This document shows positions 1 to 9,274 of a stretch of 64,000 bases of DNA, piece by piece. Made by a program: the position numbers and the translations under genes. The notes under the pieces are model-generated. The model did not search any database. It was not told the DNA's origin and saw nothing but the letters and a program-made list of their open reading frames with translations. The first letter of the stretch is position 1. The number at the start of each line of letters is the position of its first letter. Source of the stretch: Vibrio ponticus (GTDB taxonomy: Bacteria; Pseudomonadota; Gammaproteobacteria; Enterobacterales; Vibrionaceae); assembly GCF_009938225.1 (NCBI RefSeq), contig NZ_AP019658.1:992001-1056000 (forward strand), given 5' to 3'.

Positions 1-268
1 CGCCAAAGCCTATGTTTATGCGGTGGCTTCTGCCTGTGATCGTGGCGAAACCAGCCGAAAAGATGCCGCAGGCGCGATCCTATTTAGCGCAGAACTTGCT
101 ACAAAAATGGCACTAGATGCGATTCAGCTACTTGGCGGCAACGGCTATATCAACGAGTTTGATACCGGTCGCCTACTCCGTGATGCCAAGCTGTATGAAA
201 TTGGCGCAGGCACCTCGGAAATACGCCGCATGCTTATCGGCCGAGAATTGTTTAACGAAAGTGCCTAG
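1..268 (+). CDS. liuA: Isovaleryl-CoA dehydrogenase, C-terminal end (partial)
   Basis: The frame is open from the window edge to the TAG at 266-268, so only about the last 88 residues are present. They hold the end of the acyl-CoA dehydrogenase C-terminal helical domain, with the stretches [12 protein letters not shown] and [18 protein letters not shown] that are typical of isovaleryl-CoA dehydrogenases. The enzyme is an FAD protein that oxidises isovaleryl-CoA to 3-methylcrotonyl-CoA and passes electrons to ETF. It is the first gene of a liuABCDE operon that continues on the same strand. The liu context makes the isovaleryl substrate much more likely than another short-chain acyl-CoA. Confidence 0.9.
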   Translation, partial: AKAYVYAVASACDRGETSRKDAAGAILFSAELATKMALDAIQLLGGNGYINEFDTGRLLRDAKLYEIGAGTSEIRRMLIGRELFNESA

Positions 269-343
269 TGCACACCTTTAATACGCAGCTTTTCTGTATC
301 AATAAACGCAGAAAAGCTTGTTCACTTAATGGAGAAGCAGTTC

Positions 344-1951
344 ATGGCACACATTATTAGCAAAATAAATTCGCAATCCGAGCAATATCAGCAAAACTAC
401 CATTCAATGACGCACTTAGTCGATGAGCTCTACACCGTAGTCAACCAAATTGAAGATGGCGGTGGTGAAACGGCGCGTGAACATCAACGTAAAAAAGGCA
501 AAATCGCAGTTCGCGAGCGTATTCTTGCCCTCCTCGACTCGGGCTCATCTTTCCTAGAAATAGGTCAATTTGCCGCCTGGGATGTCTACCCAGACTATGT
601 GCCCTGTGGCGGTGTCGTGGCAGGAATTGGCGTGATCAATGGCACCGAATGCATGATCGTCGCCAATGACGTCACAGTAAAAGGTGGCAGTTACTACCCG
701 CTAACCGTTAAAAAACACCTTAGAGCACAAGAGATCGCGCTCAAATGTCGATTGCCGTGCGTCTACTTAGTCGACTCTGGCGGCGCTAACCTACCAAGGC
801 AAGATGAAGTCTTCCCCGACAAAGAGCACTTTGGTCGTATTTTCTATAACCAAGCTCGCATGTCTGCGCAAGGAATTGGGCAAATCGCTGTTGTTATGGG
901 GCTATGTACTGCGGGCGGTGCGTATGTTCCCGCGATGTGTGACGTTTCAATCATTGTTAAACAACAAGGCACCATATTCCTCGCGGGACCTCCTCTGGTT
1001 AAAGCGGCGACCGGTGAAGAAGTGAGTGCCGAAGAGCTTGGCGGTGCCGATGTCCACTGCAAAACCTCAGGGGTCGCGGACTACAGCGCAGATAACGATC
1101 ATCACGCCTTGGAGCTGGCACGTCGAGCTGTTGGACAACTCAACGTCCTCAAACCTACCCAGCTTAAACTCAAGCCAGTACTCTCTCCACGTTACCCCGC
1201 CGAAGAGCTTTACGGCATTGTGGGTAGCGATCTCAAAAAGCCGTTTGACGTCAAAGAAGTGATTGCTCGTATCGTCGATGCCTCTCAATTCGATGAGTTT
1301 AAAGCCCAATTCGGTGAAACGCTGGTCTGTGGTTTTGCGCATATCCATGGCATGCCTATCGGCATTGTCGCCAACAATGGCATTCTATTTTCCGAATCGG
1401 CACAAAAAGGCGCTCACTTTATTGAGCTTTGCGCGCAACGAAAAATACCTTTGCTGTTTTTGCAGAACATCACTGGCTTTATGGTGGGACAAAAGTACGA
1501 AGCCGAAGGGATTGCCAAGCACGGCGCCAAAATGGTGATGGCGGTCTCTTGCGCCGATGTACCTAAATTTACCGTGATCATTGGTGGCTCATACGGTGCT
1601 GGTAACTACGGCATGTGTGGTCGCGCTTATGACCCTACCATGATGTGGATGTGGCCCAATGCTCGCATTTCAGTTATGGGCGGTGACCAAGCAGCCAATG
1701 TTATGGCGCAAGTCACGCGAGATATCAAAGCACGTAAGGGAGAAAACTGGAGTGACGAGCAAGAGCAACAGTTCAAACAGCCGATCATCGACCAATACCA
1801 AACCCAGAGTCACGCCTATTACGCCAGTGCTCGCTTGTGGGATGACGGCATTATTGATCCGGTCAAAACCCGCGATGTGGTTGGCATAGCATTATCAGCT
1901 GCGTTAAATGCACCGATTCCAGAGAGCAAATTCGGTATCTTCCGCATGTAA
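344..1951 (+). CDS. liuB: Methylcrotonyl-CoA carboxylase, carboxyltransferase (beta) subunit
   Basis: 535 residues, the usual length for the family. It contains the two crotonase-like halves of an acyl-CoA carboxyltransferase, including glycine-rich [15 protein letters not shown] and the C-terminal [18 protein letters not shown]. With LiuD it carboxylates 3-methylcrotonyl-CoA to 3-methylglutaconyl-CoA. An in-frame ATG at 329 lies 15 bases upstream. The ATG at 344 is preferred because GGAG sits about 9 bases before it, inside the longer alternative. It follows liuA by 75 bases and belongs to the same transcription unit. A propionyl-CoA carboxylase beta chain would look similar, but the neighbours settle the call. 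Confidence 0.93.
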   Translation: MAHIISKINSQSEQYQQNYHSMTHLVDELYTVVNQIEDGGGETAREHQRKKGKIAVRERILALLDSGSSFLEIGQFAAWDVYPDYVPCGGVVAGIGVINGTECMIVANDVTVKGGSYYPLTVKKHLRAQEIALKCRLPCVYLVDSGGANLPRQDEVFPDKEHFGRIFYNQARMSAQGIGQIAVVMGLCTAGGAYVPAMCDVSIIVKQQGTIFLAGPPLVKAATGEEVSAEELGGADVHCKTSGVADYSADNDHHALELARRAVGQLNVLKPTQLKLKPVLSPRYPAEELYGIVGSDLKKPFDVKEVIARIVDASQFDEFKAQFGETLVCGFAHIHGMPIGIVANNGILFSESAQKGAHFIELCAQRKIPLLFLQNITGFMVGQKYEAEGIAKHGAKMVMAVSCADVPKFTVIIGGSYGAGNYGMCGRAYDPTMMWMWPNARISVMGGDQAANVMAQVTRDIKARKGENWSDEQEQQFKQPIIDQYQTQSHAYYASARLWDDGIIDPVKTRDVVGIALSAALNAPIPESKFGIFRM

Positions 1952-2024
1952 ATAACATATTGATCTTTATCTACTAAAATTAAAAAGACAAAGGTTCAAC
2001 GTTAATTTTGACACAGGACGTCAT

Positions 2025-2798
2025 ATGACAGGACTACTGCTTGAAAAAGACAGCAACGGCGTGGCTTGGTTAACCCTCAATCGCCCTGAAAAGCACAACG
2101 CGTTTGATGATGTGCTGATTGCCAATTTAATCACCAAACTGGATGAGTTAAAACAAGACTCATCACTTAACGCGCTGGTTTTAGACGCGAATGGTAAACA
2201 CTTTTCCGCCGGAGCGGATTTAAACTGGATGAAATCGATGGCGAGTATGTCCGAGCAAGACAACTTGCGTGACGCGCAGCAATTAGCCTTGCTGCTGCAT
2301 AAACTCGATACCTTCCCCAAGCCTACCATCGTTATTGCCCAAGGGGCGGCATATGGCGGCGCGCTCGGCTTAATTTGCTGCTGCGATATTGCGATAGGCA
2401 CACCTGATAGCCGCTTTTGTCTCAGTGAAGTCAAGTTAGGGTTACTTCCAGCAACGATTGGTCCTTATGTAATGCGCACCATTGGTCAAAGACAGAGCCG
2501 TCGTTACTTTTTAACGGCAGAGGTCATCGATAGTGATACAGCATTAAACTTAGCGATCCTCCACCATCTTTCCTATCAGCCCCATGAACTTGCCAAGAGC
2601 ATCACACAACAGTTAGCCAACCATGGACCCAATGCTTTATCAGCGGCTAAACAGCTCTGTCTGCATTGTGACAATCAACCTATTGATCAAGCCTTGATTG
2701 ATCACACCAGCCAAGCGATCGCTTCAGCTCGAGTCTCCAAAGAGGGTCAAGAAGGGCTCAGCGCATTCTTTGCAAAACGTTCACCGGTTTGGAGGTAA
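2025..2798 (+). CDS. liuC: Methylglutaconyl-CoA hydratase (enoyl-CoA hydratase family)
   Basis: 257-residue crotonase-fold protein. It shows the N-terminal LNRPEKHNAF, the oxyanion-hole segment HFSAGADLNWM and the second oxyanion segment YGGALGLICCCDIAIG near residues 107-125. In the pathway it hydrates 3-methylglutaconyl-CoA to HMG-CoA. It sits between the two carboxylase subunit genes, the standard liu order in gammaproteobacteria. Its stop at 2796-2798 lies one base before the liuD start, so translation is probably coupled. Confidence 0.9.
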   Translation: MTGLLLEKDSNGVAWLTLNRPEKHNAFDDVLIANLITKLDELKQDSSLNALVLDANGKHFSAGADLNWMKSMASMSEQDNLRDAQQLALLLHKLDTFPKPTIVIAQGAAYGGALGLICCCDIAIGTPDSRFCLSEVKLGLLPATIGPYVMRTIGQRQSRRYFLTAEVIDSDTALNLAILHHLSYQPHELAKSITQQLANHGPNALSAAKQLCLHCDNQPIDQALIDHTSQAIASARVSKEGQEGLSAFFAKRSPVWR

Positions 2799-2799
2799 T

Positions 2800-4869
2800 A
2801 TGTTTAAACGAATTTTAATCGCCAACCGTGGTGAAATTGCCTGTCGAGTCATGCGCACAGCAAAAGAAATGGGCATCGAAACCGTTGCGGTTTACTCTGA
2901 TGCTGACCGCACTAGTCAGCATTGCAAGCAAGCGGATATTGCTGAGTATATTGGCTCATCTCCTGCGAGTGAATCCTACTTAAATATCGATAAGATCATC
3001 CAAGTGGCTAAGCAGCATCAAGTGGACGCCATTCACCCCGGTTACGGTTTTCTTTCAGAAAACGCTCAGTTCGCCAAAGCGTGCCAAGAGAATGGGATTG
3101 TTTTTATCGGTCCACCTGTTGATGCAATTGACCAAATGGGCTCTAAATCCCAAGCAAAAGCGATTATGGAACAAGCCAAGGTACCATTGGTCCCCGGCTA
3201 CCACGGTCAAAATAATTCACTCAAGCACCTTACCGAGGAAGCAAACAAAATTGGCTACCCAGTAATGCTCAAAGCAGTCATGGGCGGCGGCGGTAAAGGA
3301 ATGCGGGTCGTCAACCGCGCAGAAGAAATGCCTTTCGCCATAGAGAGTGCTCAGCGTGAAGCTCAGTCAAGCTTTGGCGACCAACAACTTTTAATTGAAA
3401 AGTGCATCGTAAAACCGCGCCATGTTGAAATCCAAGTATTTGCAGATCAACATGGCAATTGCCTCTACTTATCAGACCGCGACTGTTCAATTCAACGTCG
3501 CCACCAGAAAGTGGTAGAAGAAGCTCCAGCGCCAGGATTGAGCGATCAACTGCGCCATGCCATGGGTAAAGCCGCTGTACAAGCTGCTAAAGCGATTAAT
3601 TACGTTGGTGCAGGTACGGTGGAATTCCTGCTCGATAGCAGTGGCGAATTCTACTTTATGGAAATGAACACGCGCTTACAGGTTGAACATCCAGTGACCG
3701 AGCTCATTACCGGTGTAGATTTGGTCGAATGGCAGTTGCGAGTAGCATCAGGTGAAGCCCTACCAATTAGGCAACATGACATTGTCCATTCAGGGCACGC
3801 AATTGAGCTACGCATTTACGCAGAAGATCCTGCCCGTGACTTTATGCCCTCTACAGGGCAAATCCATTATCTCTCTGAGCCAAGCTTTCTTTCTGACGTG
3901 CGTGTAGACAGTGGGATTGTGCAAGGCGATAGTGTCAGCGAATATTATGATCCGATGATCAGCAAGCTGATTGTATTCGGCGATACTCGCACCAGCGCCA
4001 TTAGACTGCTTAAAGAGGCATTAAGCCACTATCATGTCCTCGGCATCACCACCAATATTGGCTATTTGCACAGCATTATCAGCCAGGATGCTTTTGCTGA
4101 CGTTGCTTTGGATACTGACTTTCTAATCACCCACCAAGAGTCGATCCAACAACGACAAACCTGCGAGCACGGAATCTTGCTGACTATGGCGACCGTCGCA
4201 CGCCTAAACCAGCCATGCCAACTTCACCACAAGCTTGGAAAGTCGCTACCTGAACCAAGCCGTGAAGGCTTTCGACTCTCGCAGCAGCAAGTGTCTCGAT
4301 TCAACTTCACTCATCCAAATGAAAGTAAGCAGATAGAAAATCACCAAACGGTCATTACCCATACTGGTCAAAGAAACAATCACTTCAAAGTGAATGTGCA
4401 AGACCAACTGTACCGCGTCACGATTATTGACACGAATATTGACTCGACTATTAAAAATGGCGCGGTCATGACTGTAGAAATCGATGGCGTACGCTACCGC
4501 TTTCACGCGCAAGTGACTCCAGATTCGACGGCTGTTTTCTATCAAGGGCAAGCTTATGAATTTACTCATCAGCCTAACTATGAATCGGCTCAAGATAACC
4601 AAGAAGAGCTCAACCCAACAGCGCCGCTCAATGGCATTGTCTCTGCCCTTCTGGTGGAGAAAGGCGACCAGGTCGCGCAAGGTGACCCATTGTTAGTAGT
4701 AGAAGCAATGAAGATGGAATACACCATCAATGCCACCCAAGCCGCAGTCATTGATGATGTGTTATGTGAGTTGGGCGATCAAGTTCAGCACGGCGCCGTG
4801 CTACTGCATCTCTCTACCCCAGATGATGATCCCACACCGGAGGTAAAACATGCTTCCAACCAAAGTTAA
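2800..4869 (+). CDS. liuD: Methylcrotonyl-CoA carboxylase, biotin-containing (alpha) subunit
   Basis: 689 residues. The N-terminal biotin carboxylase domain starts with FKRILIANRGEIACRV, and its ATP-grasp glycine loop GGGGKG is at residues 162-167. A biotin-carboxyl-carrier domain ends the protein, with the biotinylation motif EAMKM and its lysine near residue 638. The start at 2800 has a strong GGAGG Shine-Dalgarno site 4 bases upstream, inside the end of liuC. An upstream in-frame ATG at 2698 lies within liuC and is rejected. It forms the ATP- and biotin-dependent half of the LiuB/LiuD enzyme. The last 20 bases overlap liuE. Confidence 0.94.
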   Translation: MFKRILIANRGEIACRVMRTAKEMGIETVAVYSDADRTSQHCKQADIAEYIGSSPASESYLNIDKIIQVAKQHQVDAIHPGYGFLSENAQFAKACQENGIVFIGPPVDAIDQMGSKSQAKAIMEQAKVPLVPGYHGQNNSLKHLTEEANKIGYPVMLKAVMGGGGKGMRVVNRAEEMPFAIESAQREAQSSFGDQQLLIEKCIVKPRHVEIQVFADQHGNCLYLSDRDCSIQRRHQKVVEEAPAPGLSDQLRHAMGKAAVQAAKAINYVGAGTVEFLLDSSGEFYFMEMNTRLQVEHPVTELITGVDLVEWQLRVASGEALPIRQHDIVHSGHAIELRIYAEDPARDFMPSTGQIHYLSEPSFLSDVRVDSGIVQGDSVSEYYDPMISKLIVFGDTRTSAIRLLKEALSHYHVLGITTNIGYLHSIISQDAFADVALDTDFLITHQESIQQRQTCEHGILLTMATVARLNQPCQLHHKLGKSLPEPSREGFRLSQQQVSRFNFTHPNESKQIENHQTVITHTGQRNNHFKVNVQDQLYRVTIIDTNIDSTIKNGAVMTVEIDGVRYRFHAQVTPDSTAVFYQGQAYEFTHQPNYESAQDNQEELNPTAPLNGIVSALLVEKGDQVAQGDPLLVVEAMKMEYTINATQAAVIDDVLCELGDQVQHGAVLLHLSTPDDDPTPEVKHASNQS

Positions 4870-5743
4870 CATCGTCGAAGTCGGTGCACGTGATGGTCTA
4901 CAAAATGAACAGTCTGTCACACTAGACGATAAAGTTCGCCTAATCAACCGATTAAGCCACAGCGGACTCAAGCACATCGAAGCCGGATCATTTGTATCAC
5001 CCAAATGGGTGCCACAGATGGCAGACTCCGCTCTGGTTTTTGCCAACATCCACCAGCAGCCAGGGATCATCTATAGCGCCCTCACCCCGAACCTTGCGGG
5101 TTTAGAGCGTGCGATAGAAAGTGACGTGAAACAAGTCGCGGTGTTTGGTTCTGCTTCCGAGTCATTTAGTCAAAAGAACATTAACTGTTCTATCGAGGAA
5201 AGCTTAGAGCGCTTTGAACCTGTGATCGCCCTCGCTCAACAACACAAAATTGACGTACGCGGCTATCTCTCTTGCACCATGGTTTGCCCTTATGAGGGCA
5301 ACATCAAGCCAGAGCAGACCGCTTTAATCGCCAGTAAACTGTTTGATATGGGATGCTATGAAATCTCTCTCGGAGATACGGTCGGCAAAGCAACGCCGAA
5401 CCGAGTCGAAGCGATGCTTGATGCACTGTTTAAGCAACTGCCAAAAGATGCCTTAGCGGTGCATTTCCATGATACTTACGGACAAGCCTTAGCGAACATA
5501 TACCAAGCATTGTTGATGGGTATTGGTACTGTAGACAGCGCAGTCGCAGGTTTAGGTGGCTGCCCTTATGCGAAAGGCGCCAGTGGCAACGTGGCAACGG
5601 AAGATGTGCTCTATCTTTGTCACAACCTAGGCATTGAAACAGGCGTTGATATCGATGCTATCAACCAAGCTGGCTGGGAGATTTGCCGCGCCCTAGGTAA
5701 ACAGCCAGTCTCAAAAGTGGCGTTGGCTTTGGGGGAGTCGTAG
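4850..5743 (+). CDS. liuE: Hydroxymethylglutaryl-CoA lyase
   Basis: 297 residues, typical length. It starts with VNIVEVGARDGLQNE, the metal-binding and catalytic signature of HMG-CoA lyases and related aldolases. It ends with AVAGLGGCPYAKGASGNVATED, which holds the catalytic cysteine region. It cleaves HMG-CoA to acetoacetate and acetyl-CoA, the last liu step. The start ATG at 4850 follows a GGAGG site inside the 3' end of liuD and overlaps that gene by 20 bases. It is the last core gene before the cassette array. The acetoacetate made here is the substrate of the AacS encoded at 40595. Confidence 0.93.
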   Translation: MLPTKVNIVEVGARDGLQNEQSVTLDDKVRLINRLSHSGLKHIEAGSFVSPKWVPQMADSALVFANIHQQPGIIYSALTPNLAGLERAIESDVKQVAVFGSASESFSQKNINCSIEESLERFEPVIALAQQHKIDVRGYLSCTMVCPYEGNIKPEQTALIASKLFDMGCYEISLGDTVGKATPNRVEAMLDALFKQLPKDALAVHFHDTYGQALANIYQALLMGIGTVDSAVAGLGGCPYAKGASGNVATEDVLYLCHNLGIETGVDIDAINQAGWEICRALGKQPVSKVALALGES

Positions 5744-5749
5744 CACTAA

Positions 5750-5878
5750 ATGAACCAAACCGCTCGAATATTGGTAAATCTATCCCAACAACTGGTTTTT
5801 TCTTACGCCAACCCTGATCCTGGCGACATCAAGGTTGGTGTTATTGGCTATCCGTATGATTCCAATCATGCCAATTAG
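5750..5878 (+). CDS. Possible 42-residue ORF between liuE and the cassette array
   Basis: A short frame starts ATG 7 bases after liuE and encodes MNQTARILVNLSQQLVFSYA followed by about 22 more residues ending YDSNHAN. It has no clear Shine-Dalgarno site. It reads like the N-terminus of a real protein rather than random sequence and stops where attC-like sequence begins. It may therefore be the remnant of the gene that followed liuE before the array arrived. Function is not recognised. Confidence 0.25.
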   Translation: MNQTARILVNLSQQLVFSYANPDPGDIKVGVIGYPYDSNHAN

Positions 5879-5952
5879 ATGTGCCTCATTGAAGCGCCAA
5901 TGCACTTAACGCCACACTAAAGATGCCAAGTGTATATAGACAACTCTTAGCC
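5876..5952 (-). repeat. Degenerate attC at the distal end of the array
   Basis: The plus strand shows GCCAATGCACTTAACGCC, then GATGCCAAGTGT, then CTCTTAGCC. This matches the right half of intact sites in the array; compare GCCAAGTGTGGGG near 18170. It is short and worn. It lies just downstream of the acetyltransferase gene, where the attC of that cassette should be. Confidence 0.4.
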
Positions 5953-5954
5953 AA

Positions 5955-6449
5955 CTATCCTATCTCTTTGTATGCGAGCACATGATTTTCATGTAACTCT
6001 CCATCAAGGTCGAAGCTTAAGTTACCAACATGGTAGAACCCTAATTTTCGATAGAAATCGCTCGCTTTCTGGTTATTTACCCAAGTAGATAACCAAAATG
6101 AAGCGCCATATTGAGCTTTAATTTCATCGATCAGTTTTCTGCCAATGCCCTGGTGCTGAAAATGCTCAGACACATAGAGTGTTGTGATTTCATATCCATG
6201 ATTTTCAAGATTAAAGTGTGAAGCCAAATCAACCGCAATGAAGCCCACAAGATGTTCTTCGCGCAGGTAAACCCATATTTGGCAATCAGGGTTGTTTAGT
6301 AACTGCTGGAAGTGATGTTCTGTAAATGTCGACAAAGCATAATGAGAAATTTTCGCACGCAACCCTTGGGTTGCGTATGTATTTAGCCAAACCTGCAATG
6401 ATAAAGCCGCTAAATCAAGGCAATCACTTGGTTTTGCTTTCCTGATCAT
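5955..6449 (-). CDS. GNAT-family N-acetyltransferase (cassette gene)
   Basis: 164 residues with the GNAT fold. Motif A reads VSEHFQHQGIGRKLIDEI, where QHQGIG fits the acetyl-CoA loop Q/R-x-x-G-x-G/A. The downstream NNQKASDFYRKLGF is motif B. The N-terminal IRKAKPSDCLDLAALSLQVW is also typical. The substrate cannot be told. It is the most distal cassette gene of the array. Its ATG overlaps the stop codon of a short upstream reading frame in ATGA style, which may mark a small coupled ORF ending at 6446. Confidence 0.88.
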   Translation of the reverse strand: MIRKAKPSDCLDLAALSLQVWLNTYATQGLRAKISHYALSTFTEHHFQQLLNNPDCQIWVYLREEHLVGFIAVDLASHFNLENHGYEITTLYVSEHFQHQGIGRKLIDEIKAQYGASFWLSTWVNNQKASDFYRKLGFYHVGNLSFDLDGELHENHVLAYKEIG

Positions 6450-6547
6450 CTGAATACATCCATTTTATCGTAATAACTCCCTGATATTTTGGTCCTGGTA
6501 TACATAACGTTAATCTGAAATTGCGCCTGTTTTATCAACTCGAGCAT
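6446..6547 (-). CDS. Possible small ORF coupled to the acetyltransferase
   Basis: A frame ending TGA at 6446 overlaps the acetyltransferase ATG by an ATGA junction. From the nearest in-frame ATG it would encode 33 residues starting MLELIKQAQFQINVMYTRTK. The frame stays open and protein-like upstream to about 6620 without a standard start. It may be a remnant or a leader. No family is recognised. Confidence 0.25.
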   Translation of the reverse strand: MLELIKQAQFQINVMYTRTKISGSYYDKMDVFR

Positions 6548-6617
6548 GTAAGACTCGTCCTGATCACCGAAAACAATCTCAAGACTAATCAGGTTTAATT
6601 CACTTAAATTACATCTA

Positions 6618-7055
6618 TTACGAGTGTCGCAACAGTGGCAGTAATCCAAACGCCAACAAAGCACAGGTAATAAGTGATAGCAGTGATCCTGTAAGCACCA
6701 TAACTTTAACCGCAATTTCGCTAATGAATGTTGCCGAAAATCCCGCGCCTGCAATAGGAAGCGCCTTACTTGCTCCGGTTATCGATGCGAGAGTTATTCC
6801 CAGCCAAATAAGTGTGAACCCCAAGGTGGAACCATAAGCAACAAAAATCCCTAGTGATGCAGGTAGTTCAACCAACGACCATATCACACCAAAAATCACC
6901 AGAGCCATTCCACACTGAACAGCCGTCAAGTGACCAGAAAGAGCCATGCGCGAGTTTTTTACTGCGGGTATTAATGCGCCTTGTATTAAGCCGGCGAGGA
7001 ATAAAAACACGCCAATAAAGATCAGTTGTGCTCCTAGCTTTGTAAGTTCTATCAT
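6618..7055 (-). CDS. Small four-helix membrane protein, hydroxylaminobenzene-mutase-like
   Basis: 145 residues with four hydrophobic segments, near residues 8-28, 46-64, 72-92 and 113-138. The pattern LAGLIQGALIPAVKNSRMALSGHLTAVQCGMAL, then VAYGSTLGFTLIWLG, resembles (hydroxyamino)benzene mutase proteins. There an RM-L-HL-GV-G-M segment follows the first helix. The natural role of such proteins in Vibrio cassettes is unknown, and the family assignment rests on this pattern alone. It is transcribed with the array direction. Confidence 0.55.
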   Translation of the reverse strand: MIELTKLGAQLIFIGVFLFLAGLIQGALIPAVKNSRMALSGHLTAVQCGMALVIFGVIWSLVELPASLGIFVAYGSTLGFTLIWLGITLASITGASKALPIAGAGFSATFISEIAVKVMVLTGSLLSLITCALLAFGLLPLLRHS

Positions 7056-7159
7056 GACGTTCCTTATACTTGCTTAACAGGCTTGAGATGAGTAACACCT
7101 ACCTAATCAATAAACGCAAGCATAATCAATGGCTATTGGTTGCCTGTTTGAAAAGCTGG

Positions 7160-7588
7160 CTATGAACCGTATTTCAAATAGATACCTTCTTGTCTGAGTT
7201 GGGCACGTATATCCAACATCTGTATTTTTGTAGAAATAAGTGAAAACAAATTCCCGATTGCTAATGCGAACATCAAACCTGATCCGTAACCCGGCCACAT
7301 CGCGGAATCAAGCTCATTAAGACCATTAAACGCGAGGCAAAATAGCCCCATACTCTGAATAGACAAGAGTAACTCTCCGCAACTGAATTTGTATGTGTTA
7401 GTCGCATAATCATAGGTAACTTTTACTTTTGAAGACAAGCCACCAAGCTTAATGTACATCCTGCTTTCACCACTTTCATAAGCGATATTATTTAGATCTA
7501 GCACTTTCTTGATACGGTCAAGCATGTATTTCTTACTCTTTAAATTGAATAATTTTTTTAGGCTATTATCAAAAGCGAGTAAATTCAT
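7160..7588 (-). CDS. Cassette membrane protein of unknown function
   Basis: 142 residues from the first ATG, or about 121 from the internal ATG at 7525 (MLDRIKKVLDLNN). A short soluble N-terminal domain rich in beta pattern (MYIKLGGLSSKVKVTYDY) is followed by two hydrophobic segments and a charged tail. The layout resembles the neighbouring protein at 7761-8105 and both may descend from one family. Neither start has a strong ribosome binding site. No function is recognised. Confidence 0.6.
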   Translation of the reverse strand: MNLLAFDNSLKKLFNLKSKKYMLDRIKKVLDLNNIAYESGESRMYIKLGGLSSKVKVTYDYATNTYKFSCGELLLSIQSMGLFCLAFNGLNELDSAMWPGYGSGLMFALAIGNLFSLISTKIQMLDIRAQLRQEGIYLKYGS

Positions 7589-7760
7589 AATGTGTAAGGA
7601 ATTTCACGACAGGTTTCACACCAAAACATAAATCATATTCGTTTAGTTCCAATTTCGACCAATTCTAGAAATAATGGTAGATAACTCGCGCTATACTCAT
7701 TCACACCCATAGCGATCATTGCCCAAATCACCGAATGTTAGTTTTATAATTAAACAATCG
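7589..7760. other. Inter-cassette gap without a clear attC
   Basis: AT-rich spacer between two membrane-protein cassettes. Its right part contains CACCCATAGCGATCATTG and ends GAATGTTAG, which may be the worn remains of an attC. No gene is seen. Confidence 0.3.
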
Positions 7761-8105
7761 TTATATGCTTGTCATACCATTGATCGACTTTATATAAATC
7801 TGTAAATCTTTTGTTTTATAATAAATATAAAGAGCTGAAAGCAAATAAAACAATGGTATAGCACCACAAAAAGTTGCAGTTACAAAATCATTAAACCTAA
7901 CACTAACAACTATGTTAATTGAAAATATCAAAGCACAAAAAATGTAATTCCAGTACTGCTGTTTTAATTGATAGATGTTATGTGTCTCATTTCGCACTAT
8001 GAAAACTGGCATCGTCGCCCATGAAAAACGAATGCTTATCCTTTCTCTTTCAACTTTTGCCTTGTAGCCTTTTTCGATCAATGCTTTCAGCAAACTATTC
8101 ATCAT
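7761..8105 (-). CDS. Cassette membrane protein of unknown function
   Basis: About 114 residues from the tandem ATGs at 8105/8102, which follow a GGAGAGG ribosome site. A TTG at 8114 would add three residues and is less likely. The N-terminal 40 residues are soluble (LLKALIEKGYKAKVERERIS). Two hydrophobic segments follow (NYIFCALIFSINIVVSV and FCGAIPLFYLLSALYIYY), then a basic tail. The arrangement parallels the protein encoded at 7160. Function unknown. Confidence 0.6.
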   Translation of the reverse strand: MMNSLLKALIEKGYKAKVERERISIRFSWATMPVFIVRNETHNIYQLKQQYWNYIFCALIFSINIVVSVRFNDFVTATFCGAIPLFYLLSALYIYYKTKDLQIYIKSINGMTSI

Positions 8106-8114
8106 CCTCTCCAA

Positions 8115-8223
8115 TATCCACTCGATGCTTTACAAGTTTGTAAACATCAACCCATCAATCACTACACATTCGCAAACTAAAAATGCCCCACTTGGGTTGT
8201 CTGTTTGAAGCTTTTTTATACCG
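8115..8223 (-). repeat. Divergent attC-like spacer
   Basis: The spacer contains CATCAACCCATCAATC and, 30 bases on, CCCACTTGGGTTGTC, giving inverted AACCCA/TGGGTT arms. This fits a worn attC between two cassette genes, but conserved core sites are not clear. Confidence 0.3.
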
Positions 8224-8640
8224 TTACTCTGTACCACCACTATTATCATATCCCACTCCAACATCGGTAAGACTGGATGGAGCCAAATTAGCATCGGAGG
8301 TATTAGAACTGACATCCGCTGAATACTGAATAACGCTCTCTACAGAGTATTCACCAGACTCATTGAAGAGTGTTTGATAAAATAGTGGATACAAATCGTC
8401 TAATTTCCCACATGAAGACGTTGATTCTAAAGACAAATAGAAGCTTTTATCCGCTAACATTGCGTAGGCTAAATGATAGAGGTGTTTATCCTTATCCTTT
8501 TCTTTTTCGACAGCAACCAAAGCCCAATCAATTTCAGAAGCATCATAAGCAGACTTTCGACCGTACTTAACAACGAGCCTTTTGGGTAATTCCTTAGCAA
8601 GAAACTTTATCGATGCTTTATTCCTAATTCTTTGAAACAT
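8224..8640 (-). CDS. Cassette hypothetical protein, DUF6559-like
   Basis: 138 residues, soluble, no signal peptide. The N-terminus FQRIRNKASIKFLAKELPKRLVVKYG is strongly basic. A helical middle (WALVAVEKEKDKDKHLYHLAYAMLADKSFY) and an acidic, serine-rich tail follow. The overall look recalls small Vibrio proteins labelled DUF6559, an identification made from memory of the pattern only. AAGGAG lies 5 bases before the ATG at 8640. Function unknown. Confidence 0.6.
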   Translation of the reverse strand: MFQRIRNKASIKFLAKELPKRLVVKYGRKSAYDASEIDWALVAVEKEKDKDKHLYHLAYAMLADKSFYLSLESTSSCGKLDDLYPLFYQTLFNESGEYSVESVIQYSADVSSNTSDANLAPSSLTDVGVGYDNSGGTE

Positions 8641-8664
8641 TAAGACTCCTTCTAGATCATCGTA

Positions 8665-8791
8665 CTAAATTAGGCGGTGAGCAACGCTACCAACTAATTA
8701 AAACTGGATGCAGTAAACACTTAATAAAATTCAAACCGAAAGTGCCACGCGTTGCGAGTCACTCTTAAACTTTTTGTGATAACACGACTAT
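8665..8791 (-). repeat. attC (VCR-like) site
   Basis: A palindromic site on the plus strand with arms GGTGAGCAACGCTACC and CGCGTTGCGAGTCACTC, followed by TTAAACTTTTTGTGATAAC. It lies downstream of the membrane-protein gene at 8839, where the attC of that cassette should be. Confidence 0.75.
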
Positions 8792-8838
8792 CGTATGACT
8801 TATTCCAAAGACCTGGTTAGCTCCAGTTATTAGTTTAG

Positions 8839-9255
8839 TTACTTAGAAAAAGTCCCAATTTCAATACCATATAACCTTAGCTCATCTAATAGATTGGCAA
8901 TTTTCTTATCGTTATATGTTTGGATCTGCGATAGAGAATATGAATCATTAGCCGTATTTATAAATAATTTAGTAATTAAGCCTCCTGAATCCTGTTTGAG
9001 CTTAACATTTGTTATTTCATCAAGGCACACGGCAAACAATGTTGCTCTACCACTTTTTAATCCAAGACGACCGTTGTCTAAAAAAATGCATGATTTGGGC
9101 TTCATATGTCTGATAATTAGCCATGTTAACGCTAGCGCAATAGCTCCACCAACCCCGTTGAAGTACCAAGCAAAAGCGACACACGATACAATAAAAGCCG
9201 CAATAATAGCTCGAAATTTTGGCGAAGCTACTTTTTTAACTTGATAAATTTTCAT
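8839..9255 (-). CDS. Cassette membrane protein of unknown function
   Basis: 138 residues from ATG 9255; a GTG one codon earlier is less likely. Two adjacent hydrophobic segments (FRAIIAAFIVSCVAFAWYF and GGAIALALTWLII) are followed by a soluble beta-rich domain of about 80 residues (CIFLDNGRLGLKSGRATLFA). That domain looks PH-like, as in small bacterial integral membrane proteins. It lies 19 bases downstream of the RidA gene with no attC between them, so the two form one two-gene cassette. Function unknown. Confidence 0.6.
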   Translation of the reverse strand: MKIYQVKKVASPKFRAIIAAFIVSCVAFAWYFNGVGGAIALALTWLIIRHMKPKSCIFLDNGRLGLKSGRATLFAVCLDEITNVKLKQDSGGLITKLFINTANDSYSLSQIQTYNDKKIANLLDELRLYGIEIGTFSK

Positions 9256-9274
9256 CACTTTTACCCAAATTTTC

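Noticed and set aside
2698..2799. Longer N-terminus for LiuD from the ATG at 2698
   Set aside because: It lies inside liuC in another frame, and a strong GGAGG site fits the ATG at 2800, where the conserved biotin carboxylase start begins.
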